A stretch of 64,000 bases of DNA from Nocardioides marinus. GTDB lineage: Bacteria; Pseudomonadota; Alphaproteobacteria; Rhodobacterales; Rhodobacteraceae. Positions 8,022 through 16,557 of the stretch are shown piece by piece. The position numbers and the translations under genes are program-made. The number at the start of each line of letters is the position of its first letter. Position 1 is the first letter of the stretch. The stretch lies in assembly GCA_019801415.1 (NCBI GenBank), contig JAHVJD010000005.1:248001-312000 (forward strand). The letters run 5' to 3'. The notes under the pieces were generated by a model. That model was not told the origin of the DNA. It saw only the letters and a program-made list of their open reading frames with translations, and searched no databases.

Positions 8022-9824
8022 ATGCAATTTTCCTTTCGTCCGCGCGCCCTGATGCGCGCTCTCGCTCTGGCCCTTCTGCCGCTGGCACCGACCGCCGCGC
8101 AGGCTGCCGACGCACGGCTGTCGGCCCCTGGTGCACCGGCCGATCTGCAGGCGCGGCTCGAGGCAGCCTCTGCGTCTGTCGCCGTGGGACCGCAAACCGG
8201 TGTTCAAGAGGTGTTGGCCGCGGCGCTGTCGGACTATCGCACGCTGGTTCAGGTTCTTTACGATGCCGGACATTTCTCTCCGGTGGTGAACATTCGCCTG
8301 GATGGCCGCGAGGCCGCGACGATCCAGCCGCTGAACCCGCCGCGAACCATCGAGCATATTGAAATCACTGTGCAACCAGGGCCGCAATTTCGCTTTGGCG
8401 TCGCCGAACTCACGCCGTTCCCGGCTCAGAGCGAAATCGACATCCCGCCGACCTACGCCCCCGGCCACCCTGCCAGCACCGGCGCGATCCGGGATGCGGC
8501 GAGCGCCGGCGTCCGGGCCTGGCGACGCAATGGGCACGCCAAGGCCGCGATCAGCGGACAGGACATCACTGCCGACCATGCGAAAGCCCGACTGAATGCA
8601 CGCCTGCGACTGACACCGGGTCCCCGGCTGCGGTTCGGGAAACTCCGCCTCACCGGCCAGACCGCCGTGCGGGAAGACGCGCTGCGCCGTATCGCGGGTT
8701 TCCCAACCAGCGAAACCTTTCATCCGGATCTTGTCGCCAAATCTGCGACCCGGCTACGCCGGACTGGCACGTTTTCCAGTGTGGTTCTGCGCGAGGCGGA
8801 GCATCCCAACCCCGACGGCACCCTGGACTTTATCGCCGAGGTCGAGGACCTGCCCCCGCGCCGGTTGACCTTCGGCGTCGAGATCAGTTCCTCTGACGGG
8901 ATCGAAGTGTCGGGCAGCTGGATGCACCGCAACCTGTTCGGAGGCGCGGAAAAACTCCGCGTGGAAGCACGGCTCAGCGGTATCGGCAGCAGCAATGATC
9001 TGGATGGACGCCTGGCAGTTCGGCTTGATCAGCCCGCAAAATTGGGACCGGATGACAGCATCTTTTACCTGGCCGAGGCTGAGCACCTCGACGAAGAACA
9101 TTACACTGCGACCCGCATGTTGGGCGCGATCGGGGCCCGGCGCACCTACTCCGAGCAGTTCTATGCCGAGGCGGCACTTGGCGCGACATCGATCCTGGCC
9201 GAGGATATTTATGGCAAGCGGCGGTTCAAGTACCTGGCTGCCCTGTTGCGCGCCAACTATGATGGCCGCGACAGCCGGGTGAACCCCACCAGCGGCTATT
9301 ATCTGCAAGCCAGCGCGACACCATTCCTGGGCTTCGATGGCAGCAAATCCGGCCTGCAGATGAAGGCCGATGGCCGCGCCTATCGGGGCTTGGGGGCCGA
9401 GGACCGTATCGTGCTGGCCGGACGCCTGCAGCTGGGATCGGTCGTTGGCCCTTCGCTGAATGAAATTTCCCCTACCTTGCTGTTTTACTCGGGCGGCGCA
9501 GGCAGCGTGCGCGGTCACGAATACCAATCCCTCGGCGTGCCCGTGAATGGCGGCATTTCCGGCGGGCGCAGCTTCATGGCGCTGTCCGCGGAGATCCGCG
9601 GCAAGGTCAGCGACAAGATCTCGCTGGTTGGCTTCTACGACGCCGGTTTTGTCGGCGAGGACAGCTTCGTATCGGGGTCTGCCGCGCGCCATGCCGGCGC
9701 CGGTGTCGGACTGCGCTACGATGTGGCCGGAATCGGGCCGATCCGCCTCGACGTCGCCTACCCGGTTGACGGAGGTTCAGAGGACGGCGTGCAGGTCTAC
9801 ATAGGAATAGGACAGGCGTTTTGA
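8022..9824 (+). CDS. tamA: Autotransporter/outer-membrane assembly protein TamA (Omp85 family)
   Basis: Outer-membrane partner of TamB in the translocation and assembly module. The 600-residue product has a signal peptide (about 1-28, ending AAQA), then POTRA-like periplasmic repeats at about 30-280, and an Omp85 16-strand beta-barrel. The barrel carries the characteristic late-barrel GGAGSVRGHEYQSLG motif (the VRGxxY loop that reaches into the barrel) and ends in an outer-membrane signal, VYIGIGQAF. The ATG at 8022 is chosen because the signal peptide begins there; an in-frame GTG/ATG reading from 7908 only adds unrelated residues. The stop overlaps the tamB start, so the two are translationally coupled. 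Confidence 0.9.
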   Translation: MQFSFRPRALMRALALALLPLAPTAAQAADARLSAPGAPADLQARLEAASASVAVGPQTGVQEVLAAALSDYRTLVQVLYDAGHFSPVVNIRLDGREAATIQPLNPPRTIEHIEITVQPGPQFRFGVAELTPFPAQSEIDIPPTYAPGHPASTGAIRDAASAGVRAWRRNGHAKAAISGQDITADHAKARLNARLRLTPGPRLRFGKLRLTGQTAVREDALRRIAGFPTSETFHPDLVAKSATRLRRTGTFSSVVLREAEHPNPDGTLDFIAEVEDLPPRRLTFGVEISSSDGIEVSGSWMHRNLFGGAEKLRVEARLSGIGSSNDLDGRLAVRLDQPAKLGPDDSIFYLAEAEHLDEEHYTATRMLGAIGARRTYSEQFYAEAALGATSILAEDIYGKRRFKYLAALLRANYDGRDSRVNPTSGYYLQASATPFLGFDGSKSGLQMKADGRAYRGLGAEDRIVLAGRLQLGSVVGPSLNEISPTLLFYSGGAGSVRGHEYQSLGVPVNGGISGGRSFMALSAEIRGKVSDKISLVGFYDAGFVGEDSFVSGSAARHAGAGVGLRYDVAGIGPIRLDVAYPVDGGSEDGVQVYIGIGQAF

Positions 9825-12800
9825 GACAGTTTATCGGCCTCTCACTCGGACTTTGCCTGGCTCTGGGCGCCCCCGCGTCTCCTCCCGCTGCCGCACAGGA
9901 CAGCGCGGCCGAAAGCGGTGGGCTACTGGTGGACTTCCTTGAAGACACGCTGTCCGGCGACAGCCGCTACATCAGCGTCAGCGGGTTGCAGGGGGCCTTC
10001 TCCTCCAAGGCCAGCATCGAACGGATCACCATTGCCGACGAAAGCGGCATCTGGCTGACGATCGAAGATGCGGAACTGGACTGGAACCGGCTGGAATTGC
10101 TGCGCGGGCGGTTTTCCGTGAACCAGCTCAGCGCCGGACGTATCGCAATCGAGCGCCCCCCGGAACCGCTGCCCCCCGATCCGGACCTCCCCGCACCGGA
10201 AGCCACCCCGTTTGCGTTGCCGGAACTGCCCGTTGCGATCGAGCTGGATCAGATTGCGGCCCAGCGTATCGAATTGGGCGAGAAGCTCGCTGGCGTCGCG
10301 GCCGTATTCTCGGTCGACGGCTCGCTGCGGCTGGCAGATGGCACACTGGACACCAAACTGGAGGCCGACCGGCTGGACAGGCCCGGCGACCATCTGCGTT
10401 TGCAGGCGGGCTACACAAACGAAACGCGCCAGATTACCCTGGACCTTGAGCTGGATGAGGCGCCCGGTGGATGGATCGGAGCCAGTCTGGATCTCCCTGG
10501 CCACCCGTCAATTCAGCTGCTGGCACAGGGCAGCGGTCCGGTTACCGATTTTGCCGCGACCATTGGCCTGAGCACAAACGGGCGCGAGCGGCTGGCAGGC
10601 GAGGTGGTCATGACGGCGCCGCCACTGCCCGAAGATGCAGCGGCAGACGCGCCACGCCCGCTTGCCTTCTCGGCCGATCTGGGCGGCGACATCGATGCGC
10701 TTCTGGCCCCCATTCATCGCCCGTTCTTTGGCCCCGGCCTGCGCCTGAACGTCCGCGGCACGCGCAGTGCTGACGGCGCAGTCAAGCTGGACACGCTGGC
10801 CTTGCGGACCGCCGCCCTGCAACTGACCGGCGCTGCATCCCTGACGACCGGGGGCGTGCTGGACACTGCCAATCTCAAGGCTGCAATCACACCTCCCGAG
10901 GGGCAGGCTGCCGTCACCCTGCCCGTTCCCGGCGCGCGCACCACGCTGGCCGCGGCTGACCTGCATCTGCGCAAGACAACCGTCGGCAACTGGACACTTG
11001 ATGGCTTGCTGAACCAACTGAGCCATCCCGGTGCGCTGATCGACACGGCAAAGATCACTGGCAGCGGGACCTTGGACCAAAGCCGCGAGTTCGCCCTGCA
11101 AGGACGTCTTTCCGCCGTCGTGGCCGGGCTTGAGCCACGGCAACCGGCCCTTGCGGAGGCAACCGGCACTGACATACGCCTTGATGCAACGCTCACCACC
11201 GAGGGGCCGGGCGCGCTGCGCATCACCGACATGGAGCTGCGCGGCAGCGACTATCGGGCAGCCGGGCACCTGTTTCTGGACGGGCTGGAAAGCGGGCTGA
11301 ACCTGAGTGCGGACCTGACTGCGGAAGCGACGGAACTGGCACGGTTTTCCGCCCTTGTTGGCCGCCCCCTCAGGGGGGCGTTGCAAGGCAGCGTGGAGGG
11401 CAGTTTTACGCCGCTGTCGGGCGCATTCTCTGGCGCGGTGGAGCTGACCGGCGAGGACCTTGCCGCAGGCATTTCCCAGTTGGACGAGCTGCTGCAAGGG
11501 ACCACCAGCCTGACGGTGAAAGCCGCCCGGGATGCCGCGGGGCTCAGCATTGACCGCTTCGCGCTGGAGGGCCTCAACCTCGCCGCGAACGCCTCCGGCA
11601 TGCTGACCAGCGATCGCGGTCGGCTGGACCTTGATGCGGAACTGAAACGCGTGGAAATCCTTGCCCCGCAGCTGCCCGGCCAGCTGAAGCTGACGGCAGG
11701 CGTCACGCGGCAGGATGATGTTTTCAGTGGCACCGCCGAACTCAGCGGCCCCCAGAACAGCTCAGCCCAGCTGGACGGGTCGGTGACTCTGGCAGGCGCG
11801 GCGGATTTCAGCTTTGCCGCGGCCCTGGAGGAATTGGAGCGTTTTGTGCCGCAGCTGGCAGGCAAACTGGCCGCCGAGGGCCAAGCGAAACGCACAGCCG
11901 GCGAATGGGAAATCAGCGGAACCGCTACCGGGCCAGCCGGCCTAGATGCGAAGATCGATGCCCGCTTTGCCGAGAGCAGCGGCAGCACCGATTTGCGATT
12001 TGACGCTGTCCTGGCCCAGCTGCAAAGGTTGATCCCGGAGCTGCCGGGGCAGCTGACAGCCAAAGGGTCTGCCACCCGGCGTGATGGCACCTGGAAGATC
12101 GACGCCACCGCCAAGGGGCCTGCCGGGGTTGATAGCCGACTGGCCGGGAGCTGGAACGAGGCGGAGGGCACTGCTGATCTTGCCGCGAACGGCACCCTTC
12201 GCCTGGAGGGGGTCAACCCGTTTATCACGCCCAACCTGCTGCGCGGCGCAGCAAGTTTCAATCTGGCGCTGAAAGGTGCCCCCTCACTGGACGCCCTGCG
12301 CGGCACGATCTCCGTTCCGGGAGCCTCCCTTGCGGTGCCGTCCGCTGCCCAGAGAATAGACGACATTCGGGCGACAGTCTCGTTGGGGGACACCCGTGCG
12401 CAACTGCAGATGTCTGCCCGCCCCCGCGATGGTGGCACGGTCACGATCAGCGGCCCGGTCAACCTGACGCCACCGTTTGATGGGGCGCTTCAGATTTCCA
12501 TCGATGACGTGACCGTCACCGATCACCTGTCCTATGAGACGCTGCTGAACGGTCGACTGAGCTTTGCCGGAGAGATGGCCGGCCGCAACCGGGTCAGCGG
12601 GCGCATCGAGGTGGGCGAGACCAACATCAACCTCAATACGGCTGGCGGCACTGTCTCTGCGGCACCGATCCCGCCGATCCGCAACATCAACACGCCTGCG
12701 GCCGTCCGCCAAACCTTGGCGCGTGCGGGGCTGACCGGGCAAAGCAACGCCAGCGGCAGCGGGTCAGGGCGTACCGATCTGGACGTCATCATTAGCGCGC

Positions 12801-13462
12801 CCTCGCGGATCTTTGCCCGGGGGCGCGGCCTGCGGTCCGAGCTTGGCGGCCAGATCCACCTGCGCGGCAGCACAGCGCGGCTGGCGCCCTCAGGCCAGAT
12901 CAGCCTGATCCGCGGCACCTTCGACATTGTCGGCCGCCGACTGCAACTGGACGAAGGGCGGATTACCCTGTTGGGAGATTTGCGTCCCTACCTGGAGTTC
13001 AGCTCCTCCACGGCCACGGAAGAGGGCACCGCAACGCTGAAAATTTCCGGCCGCGTCGATGCGCCGGAAATCAAGGTAACCTCCGACCCGCCACGCCCCA
13101 GCGAAGAGGCCCTGGCCCTGTTGCTGTTTGGCGACAATCTCAAGGACATCTCCCCACTGGCGCTGGCGCGACTGGCGACATCCGCGCTGACCCTCAGCGG
13201 TCGCGGCGGCGGCACCCAGGCCCAATTGCGCCAGTCCACCGGTGCCGATGACGTGGATATCGGGGTCGACAACCTGGGCAGCGGACAATTGGGGCTGGGC
13301 GGTTATGTGGCTGAAAATGTCTATACCGACTTCAACGTCAACACTCGCGGAGACAGCGAGTTGAGCATCAATTTGGACGTGACCGACAGCTTGACCGCCA
13401 AGGGTACGGTGGACAGCGAGGGGGAAACCGGTATCGGCCTGTTTTTCAAACGCGATTACTAG
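9821..13462 (+). CDS. tamB: Translocation and assembly module protein TamB
   Basis: A 1213-residue AsmA-like/DUF490 protein that bridges inner and outer membranes with TamA and is implicated in barrel assembly or lipid transport. The N-terminus has a hydrophobic anchor or signal (LGLCLALGAPASPPAAAQ). The middle is a long run of beta-rich repeats, including tandem copies around residues 570-790 (RTAGEWEISGTATGPAGLD versus RRDGTWKIDATAKGPAGVD). The C-terminal TamB domain holds RGTFDIVGRRLQLDEGRI and ends in an aromatic-terminated strand (GIGLFFKRDY). The start is a TTG at 9821 that overlaps the tamA stop as TTGA. Length fits alphaproteobacterial TamB (1100-1400). Confidence 0.9.
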   Translation: MRQFIGLSLGLCLALGAPASPPAAAQDSAAESGGLLVDFLEDTLSGDSRYISVSGLQGAFSSKASIERITIADESGIWLTIEDAELDWNRLELLRGRFSVNQLSAGRIAIERPPEPLPPDPDLPAPEATPFALPELPVAIELDQIAAQRIELGEKLAGVAAVFSVDGSLRLADGTLDTKLEADRLDRPGDHLRLQAGYTNETRQITLDLELDEAPGGWIGASLDLPGHPSIQLLAQGSGPVTDFAATIGLSTNGRERLAGEVVMTAPPLPEDAAADAPRPLAFSADLGGDIDALLAPIHRPFFGPGLRLNVRGTRSADGAVKLDTLALRTAALQLTGAASLTTGGVLDTANLKAAITPPEGQAAVTLPVPGARTTLAAADLHLRKTTVGNWTLDGLLNQLSHPGALIDTAKITGSGTLDQSREFALQGRLSAVVAGLEPRQPALAEATGTDIRLDATLTTEGPGALRITDMELRGSDYRAAGHLFLDGLESGLNLSADLTAEATELARFSALVGRPLRGALQGSVEGSFTPLSGAFSGAVELTGEDLAAGISQLDELLQGTTSLTVKAARDAAGLSIDRFALEGLNLAANASGMLTSDRGRLDLDAELKRVEILAPQLPGQLKLTAGVTRQDDVFSGTAELSGPQNSSAQLDGSVTLAGAADFSFAAALEELERFVPQLAGKLAAEGQAKRTAGEWEISGTATGPAGLDAKIDARFAESSGSTDLRFDAVLAQLQRLIPELPGQLTAKGSATRRDGTWKIDATAKGPAGVDSRLAGSWNEAEGTADLAANGTLRLEGVNPFITPNLLRGAASFNLALKGAPSLDALRGTISVPGASLAVPSAAQRIDDIRATVSLGDTRAQLQMSARPRDGGTVTISGPVNLTPPFDGALQISIDDVTVTDHLSYETLLNGRLSFAGEMAGRNRVSGRIEVGETNINLNTAGGTVSAAPIPPIRNINTPAAVRQTLARAGLTGQSNASGSGSGRTDLDVIISAPSRIFARGRGLRSELGGQIHLRGSTARLAPSGQISLIRGTFDIVGRRLQLDEGRITLLGDLRPYLEFSSSTATEEGTATLKISGRVDAPEIKVTSDPPRPSEEALALLLFGDNLKDISPLALARLATSALTLSGRGGGTQAQLRQSTGADDVDIGVDNLGSGQLGLGGYVAENVYTDFNVNTRGDSELSINLDVTDSLTAKGTVDSEGETGIGLFFKRDY

Positions 13463-13483
13463 CGGCAGGCTTTTGCGGACGGG

Positions 13484-13512
13484 GCCGGGGCAGCCGCAGC
13501 TGCGGCCCCGGC
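13484..13512. terminator. GC-rich inverted repeat between convergent tamB and glk
   Basis: GCCGGGGC and GCCCCGGC pair across a 13-base core that is itself largely self-complementary, giving a very stable hairpin between two convergent stops. No T-run is present on either strand, so termination efficiency is uncertain. Confidence 0.4.
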
Positions 13513-13531
13513 AATCAAGGGTCGGGAGCCG

Positions 13532-14524
13532 TTAAGTCTGCCCTTGGGCCTCGCCGCCCACCGGGTGAGAAAGCGCATCTTCGGCGGCCGCCACTCTCAG
13601 GGCAACCCGGGCCGCGCCACTGACCCCTGCGGCGTCATCCTTTATCAGCCACAGGGGCGTGTCGCCGCATATCTGCCCCAGCTTGCCACCGGGCGCGGTG
13701 TAGCTTGACAGGAACAGGTCCCGCGCAGGTGTGTTGAGAATGCCGCGCGCGACGCTGCCCGCAAAGAACATCCCCTGCCCCGGCATGTAGAGTGCGGTCA
13801 TTTCTCGCGCCAACAGTCCAAGCAATTGCGCCCACTCGCCGATCGTGCGCGCCTCGCTGCTGTGAGGATCTGCCAGATAGGCGGCGGATATCCCCTCGGC
13901 ACTGCTTGCGGCACTGCCGCTCAGGGCCTGGTGGAACCGCACCAGGCCATGACCCGAGAACAAGCTCTCGACGCTGCAGAATTCGGTCGGCGCCCGCTTC
14001 AGAAGCTGTTCCAGCCGGTGCACCAGGGGCTGCGGCAAGGCAGCATGGCCCAACTCGGCCTCCAGTGTTTCCTCTCCACAGGAAGCCGCGACATTGAAAC
14101 CGGTTCCGATCCCCGCCACCAGCGCTTGTGCGCCGCTTTGCCGACCTGGCCGAAGGCTGGCCAACTGCCCCGGGATCAGCACCTGCAGTGCATGGCCCAG
14201 CGCCGCGAGGTCATTGATGATCTGCGCCTTGGCACCCGGCTGCAAACCCAGCACCGCGGCGAGTTCCTCTGCCCGGCCCGACCAATTGCGATTGCTGAGT
14301 TCAAAATGGCCGTCACGAACTGGTCCGGCCACGGCAAGGCAGGCCCCTGCAAGAGGCGGCAATCCTGGCTGGGCGCAATAGGCGCGCAGCACGTCCTCCA
14401 AGCTGGCAAAACTGTCATTGGAGAAACTCTGCAACGCCGTCACGCCAACGCCGGGTGCCGCCAGCGCCAAGCGTGTCCGGCTCCCTCCGACATCGCCCGC
14501 CAGAACCGTCAGTTCAGCTCCCAT
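13532..14524 (-). CDS. glk: Glucokinase (proteobacterial Glk type)
   Basis: Phosphorylates glucose with ATP at the entry to sugar catabolism. The 330-residue product begins MGAELTVLAGDVGGSRTRLAL, where AGDVGGSRTRL is the ATP phosphate-binding loop. Downstream are LAVAGPVRDG, the INDLAALGHAL segment with the catalytic aspartate, AGIGTGFN, and the glucose-contacting AELGHAALP. Length fits the Glk family (about 320). The ATG at 14524 is chosen because the longer reading to 14803 runs through intergenic sequence and the opposite-strand glycosyltransferase start. It diverges from the polysaccharide locus. Confidence 0.9.
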   Translation of the reverse strand: MGAELTVLAGDVGGSRTRLALAAPGVGVTALQSFSNDSFASLEDVLRAYCAQPGLPPLAGACLAVAGPVRDGHFELSNRNWSGRAEELAAVLGLQPGAKAQIINDLAALGHALQVLIPGQLASLRPGRQSGAQALVAGIGTGFNVAASCGEETLEAELGHAALPQPLVHRLEQLLKRAPTEFCSVESLFSGHGLVRFHQALSGSAASSAEGISAAYLADPHSSEARTIGEWAQLLGLLAREMTALYMPGQGMFFAGSVARGILNTPARDLFLSSYTAPGGKLGQICGDTPLWLIKDDAAGVSGAARVALRVAAAEDALSHPVGGEAQGQT

Positions 14525-14584
14525 GCGCGGTAATCCCCTTGTTCTCCTGTTGTTTACACAGCCTGAAGCAAAGATGGCGTAAAA

Positions 14585-14656
14585 GCAATTGAGCATGCAC
14601 GCCCCGCTTGCAGTGGCCGCACGAAGGCGGCAGTTTGAATCTGCCTGATTGCGCCA
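14585..14656 (+). other. tRNA-like acceptor/T-arm sequence (possible tRNA remnant)
   Basis: GCAATTG (14585-14591) can pair with TGATTGC (14646-14652) as a 7-bp acceptor stem with two G-T pairs, followed by G and CCA. Directly inside lies a perfect 5-bp T-stem (GGCAG/CTGCC) closing a 7-base loop TTTGAAT. The 37 bases where the D and anticodon arms should be do not fold into a normal anticodon arm, so this is not a functional elongator tRNA. It may be a decayed tRNA or coincidence. It lies at the left edge of the polysaccharide/PKS locus. Confidence 0.3.
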
Positions 14657-14672
14657 CGAATGGACCGCCCCT

Positions 14673-15653
14673 GTGACCCAACCGCCGCCCCCTACCCCTG
14701 CTGCCGCCGCTGCCGAAACGGCTGCAGTCGTGATCGGTCGCAATGAGGGCGAGCGGCTGATCCGCTGTTTGCAGTCGCTGACGGGACAGGTGCGACAAAT
14801 CATCTATGTCGACAGTGGCTCCTGTGACGGTTCGGTCGAAGCCGCGCGCGCTTTGGGGGCCGAAGTCGTCGAGCTGGACACGTCCCGTCCCTTTACCGCG
14901 GCGCGGGCCCGCAACGCCGGGTTGGCCGCAGTCGCGACCGGCACGGAATATGTGCAATTCACCGATGGCGATTGCGAGGTGGTTGAGGGGTGGATCGCGA
15001 CCGCCCATGCCTTCATGGAAGCCAACCCACAGGCGGCAGTGGTCTGCGGTCGTCGGCGCGAGCAGTTTCCCTCCGCCTCTGTCTACAATCGGTTGTGCGA
15101 TGCCGAGTGGGACACCCCATTTGGCCCAGCCAAGGCCTGTGGCGGCGATGCGCTGATGCGCTTGACGGCACTGCGCGATGCTGGCGGCTATCGCGACGAG
15201 CTGATTGCCGGAGAGGAACCCGAGCTGTGCCTGCGCCTGAGACGGGCGGGATGGGAAATCTGGCGACTGGATGCAGAAATGACCCGCCATGACGCCCGGA
15301 TGCTTCGTTTCGGCCAGTGGTGGCAACGCAGCCGCCGAGCAGGCCACGCCTTTGCCGAAGGGGCGGCGCTGCATGGGGCCAGCCCGGAACGACATTGGGT
15401 GACAGAGACCCGCCGGGCGCTGATCTGGGGCGCCATTTTGCCCGTGGCCATCTTGACTGGCGCGGCCTTCAGTGTCTGGTTTTTGCTGCTGGCCTTGATC
15501 TACCCGGCCCAACTCCTGAGATTGGTGCGGCGTATGGGCTGGGAACGGGGGGCTTTTACCCTGCTGGGCAAGTTCCCCGAGGCCGTTGGGGTACTGGAAT
15601 ATCACCTGAACCGGCGCAGAGGTCGGACGCGGACGCTTCTGGAGTACAAGTAG
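14673..15653 (+). CDS. GT2 family glycosyltransferase with C-terminal membrane anchor
   Basis: Family 2 inverting glycosyltransferase of about 326 residues that transfers a sugar from a nucleotide donor, probably to a lipid-linked glycan at the inner membrane. The GT-A domain opens AAVVIGRNEGERLIRCLQSL, has an FTDGDCEV variant of the metal-binding DxD region, and a later GGYRDELIAGEEPELCLRLR segment that matches the acceptor-side ED motif. Two hydrophobic spans near the C-terminus (AILPVAILTGAAFSVWFLLL) anchor it. No ATG exists near the N-terminus, so the GTG at 14673 is preferred over a TTG at 14649. It is the first gene of the polysaccharide locus. Confidence 0.8.
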   Translation: MTQPPPPTPAAAAAETAAVVIGRNEGERLIRCLQSLTGQVRQIIYVDSGSCDGSVEAARALGAEVVELDTSRPFTAARARNAGLAAVATGTEYVQFTDGDCEVVEGWIATAHAFMEANPQAAVVCGRRREQFPSASVYNRLCDAEWDTPFGPAKACGGDALMRLTALRDAGGYRDELIAGEEPELCLRLRRAGWEIWRLDAEMTRHDARMLRFGQWWQRSRRAGHAFAEGAALHGASPERHWVTETRRALIWGAILPVAILTGAAFSVWFLLLALIYPAQLLRLVRRMGWERGAFTLLGKFPEAVGVLEYHLNRRRGRTRTLLEYK

Positions 15654-15683
15654 ACCTGCCTTCGGCGAGCTGACCAGGCGAAG

Positions 15684-16445
15684 TCAGGGGCGTTCTTGAC
15701 GGCCAAGCGACGCGGCATGCAGCACCTGGCGCGGCAGGATCGCGAGGCATTTTCCATAGCGCGGCAGCAGTCGAACCGGATTGGACAGGGCACGCCAAAG
15801 CCATTCCATCGCAATGCTGCGTACCCAGGCTGGCGCGCGTTTTTGGTGTCCTCCAAGGAAATCAAGCCCGGCTCCGACCGAGGCAAAGCCCACCCCCGGA
15901 GCCATTCTGCGGCCACGGCTGGCCAGTTGCTCCTGCCGCGGCGCCCCCAACGCCAGAAAACACAACTGCACGCCAGTTTCGGCCAACCGATGCAGGATCT
16001 GGTCAGCCTCTTCCCCATCGGGGTCGAAAGGCGCCGAAGGCGCCTGACACCAGGCGATGTCCAGCCCCGGCACCGCCGCGATCAACGCCGCTTCGGCATC
16101 GTGCAGAGCAGCTTCGGTACTGCCCACCAGCGCAACTTTGGCGCCACTCTCAGCCGCGAGGCGGCACAGGGGAAGCACCATGTCGGAGCCCGGCATCAGC
16201 TCGACCGGGCGCCGCGCCAGTCGCGACATCCAGACAATCGGGCGCCCGTCCGCCACCACGAGGTCCTGTGCCTGGTAGGCCGCCAGAAACCGCGGATCTG
16301 CAGCCAGTTTGACGATGTGATCGAGATTGATCGTCGCGAGCGCGAACCCGTGCCCCGCAGCAAACCGGGCACGGATCTCGGTCTCGAGACCGGTACGGTC
16401 CGGGATATTGACCGCAACACGGCGCCCGTCGAATTCGAAATACAC
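15684..16445 (-). CDS. WecG/TagA/CpsF family glycosyltransferase
   Basis: A 253-residue GT26 enzyme that adds the second sugar (often an N-acetylmannosaminuronyl or related residue) to an undecaprenyl-linked primer. Family marks are LATINLDHIVKLA, VVADGRPIVWMSRL, PGSDMVLPL and the C-terminal FLALGAPRQEQLASRG. The amphipathic C-terminus suits peripheral membrane attachment. It is convergent with the upstream GT2 (30 bp between stops) and divergent from the Wzy-like gene across about 110 bp, a shared promoter region. It fits the exopolysaccharide pathway whose priming transferase lies at 40826. Confidence 0.9.
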   Translation of the reverse strand: MYFEFDGRRVAVNIPDRTGLETEIRARFAAGHGFALATINLDHIVKLAADPRFLAAYQAQDLVVADGRPIVWMSRLARRPVELMPGSDMVLPLCRLAAESGAKVALVGSTEAALHDAEAALIAAVPGLDIAWCQAPSAPFDPDGEEADQILHRLAETGVQLCFLALGAPRQEQLASRGRRMAPGVGFASVGAGLDFLGGHQKRAPAWVRSIAMEWLWRALSNPVRLLPRYGKCLAILPRQVLHAASLGRQERP

Positions 16446-16557
16446 GGTATCCCTCGCAGATAATATGACTTCGTCTTAGCCGCGTGGTGCCGTTCGGACC
16501 AGCCCCCCGCCTTCGGTCCCGGCCAGACCCGTTGCATTCCTGCAAACCATTTACCGG

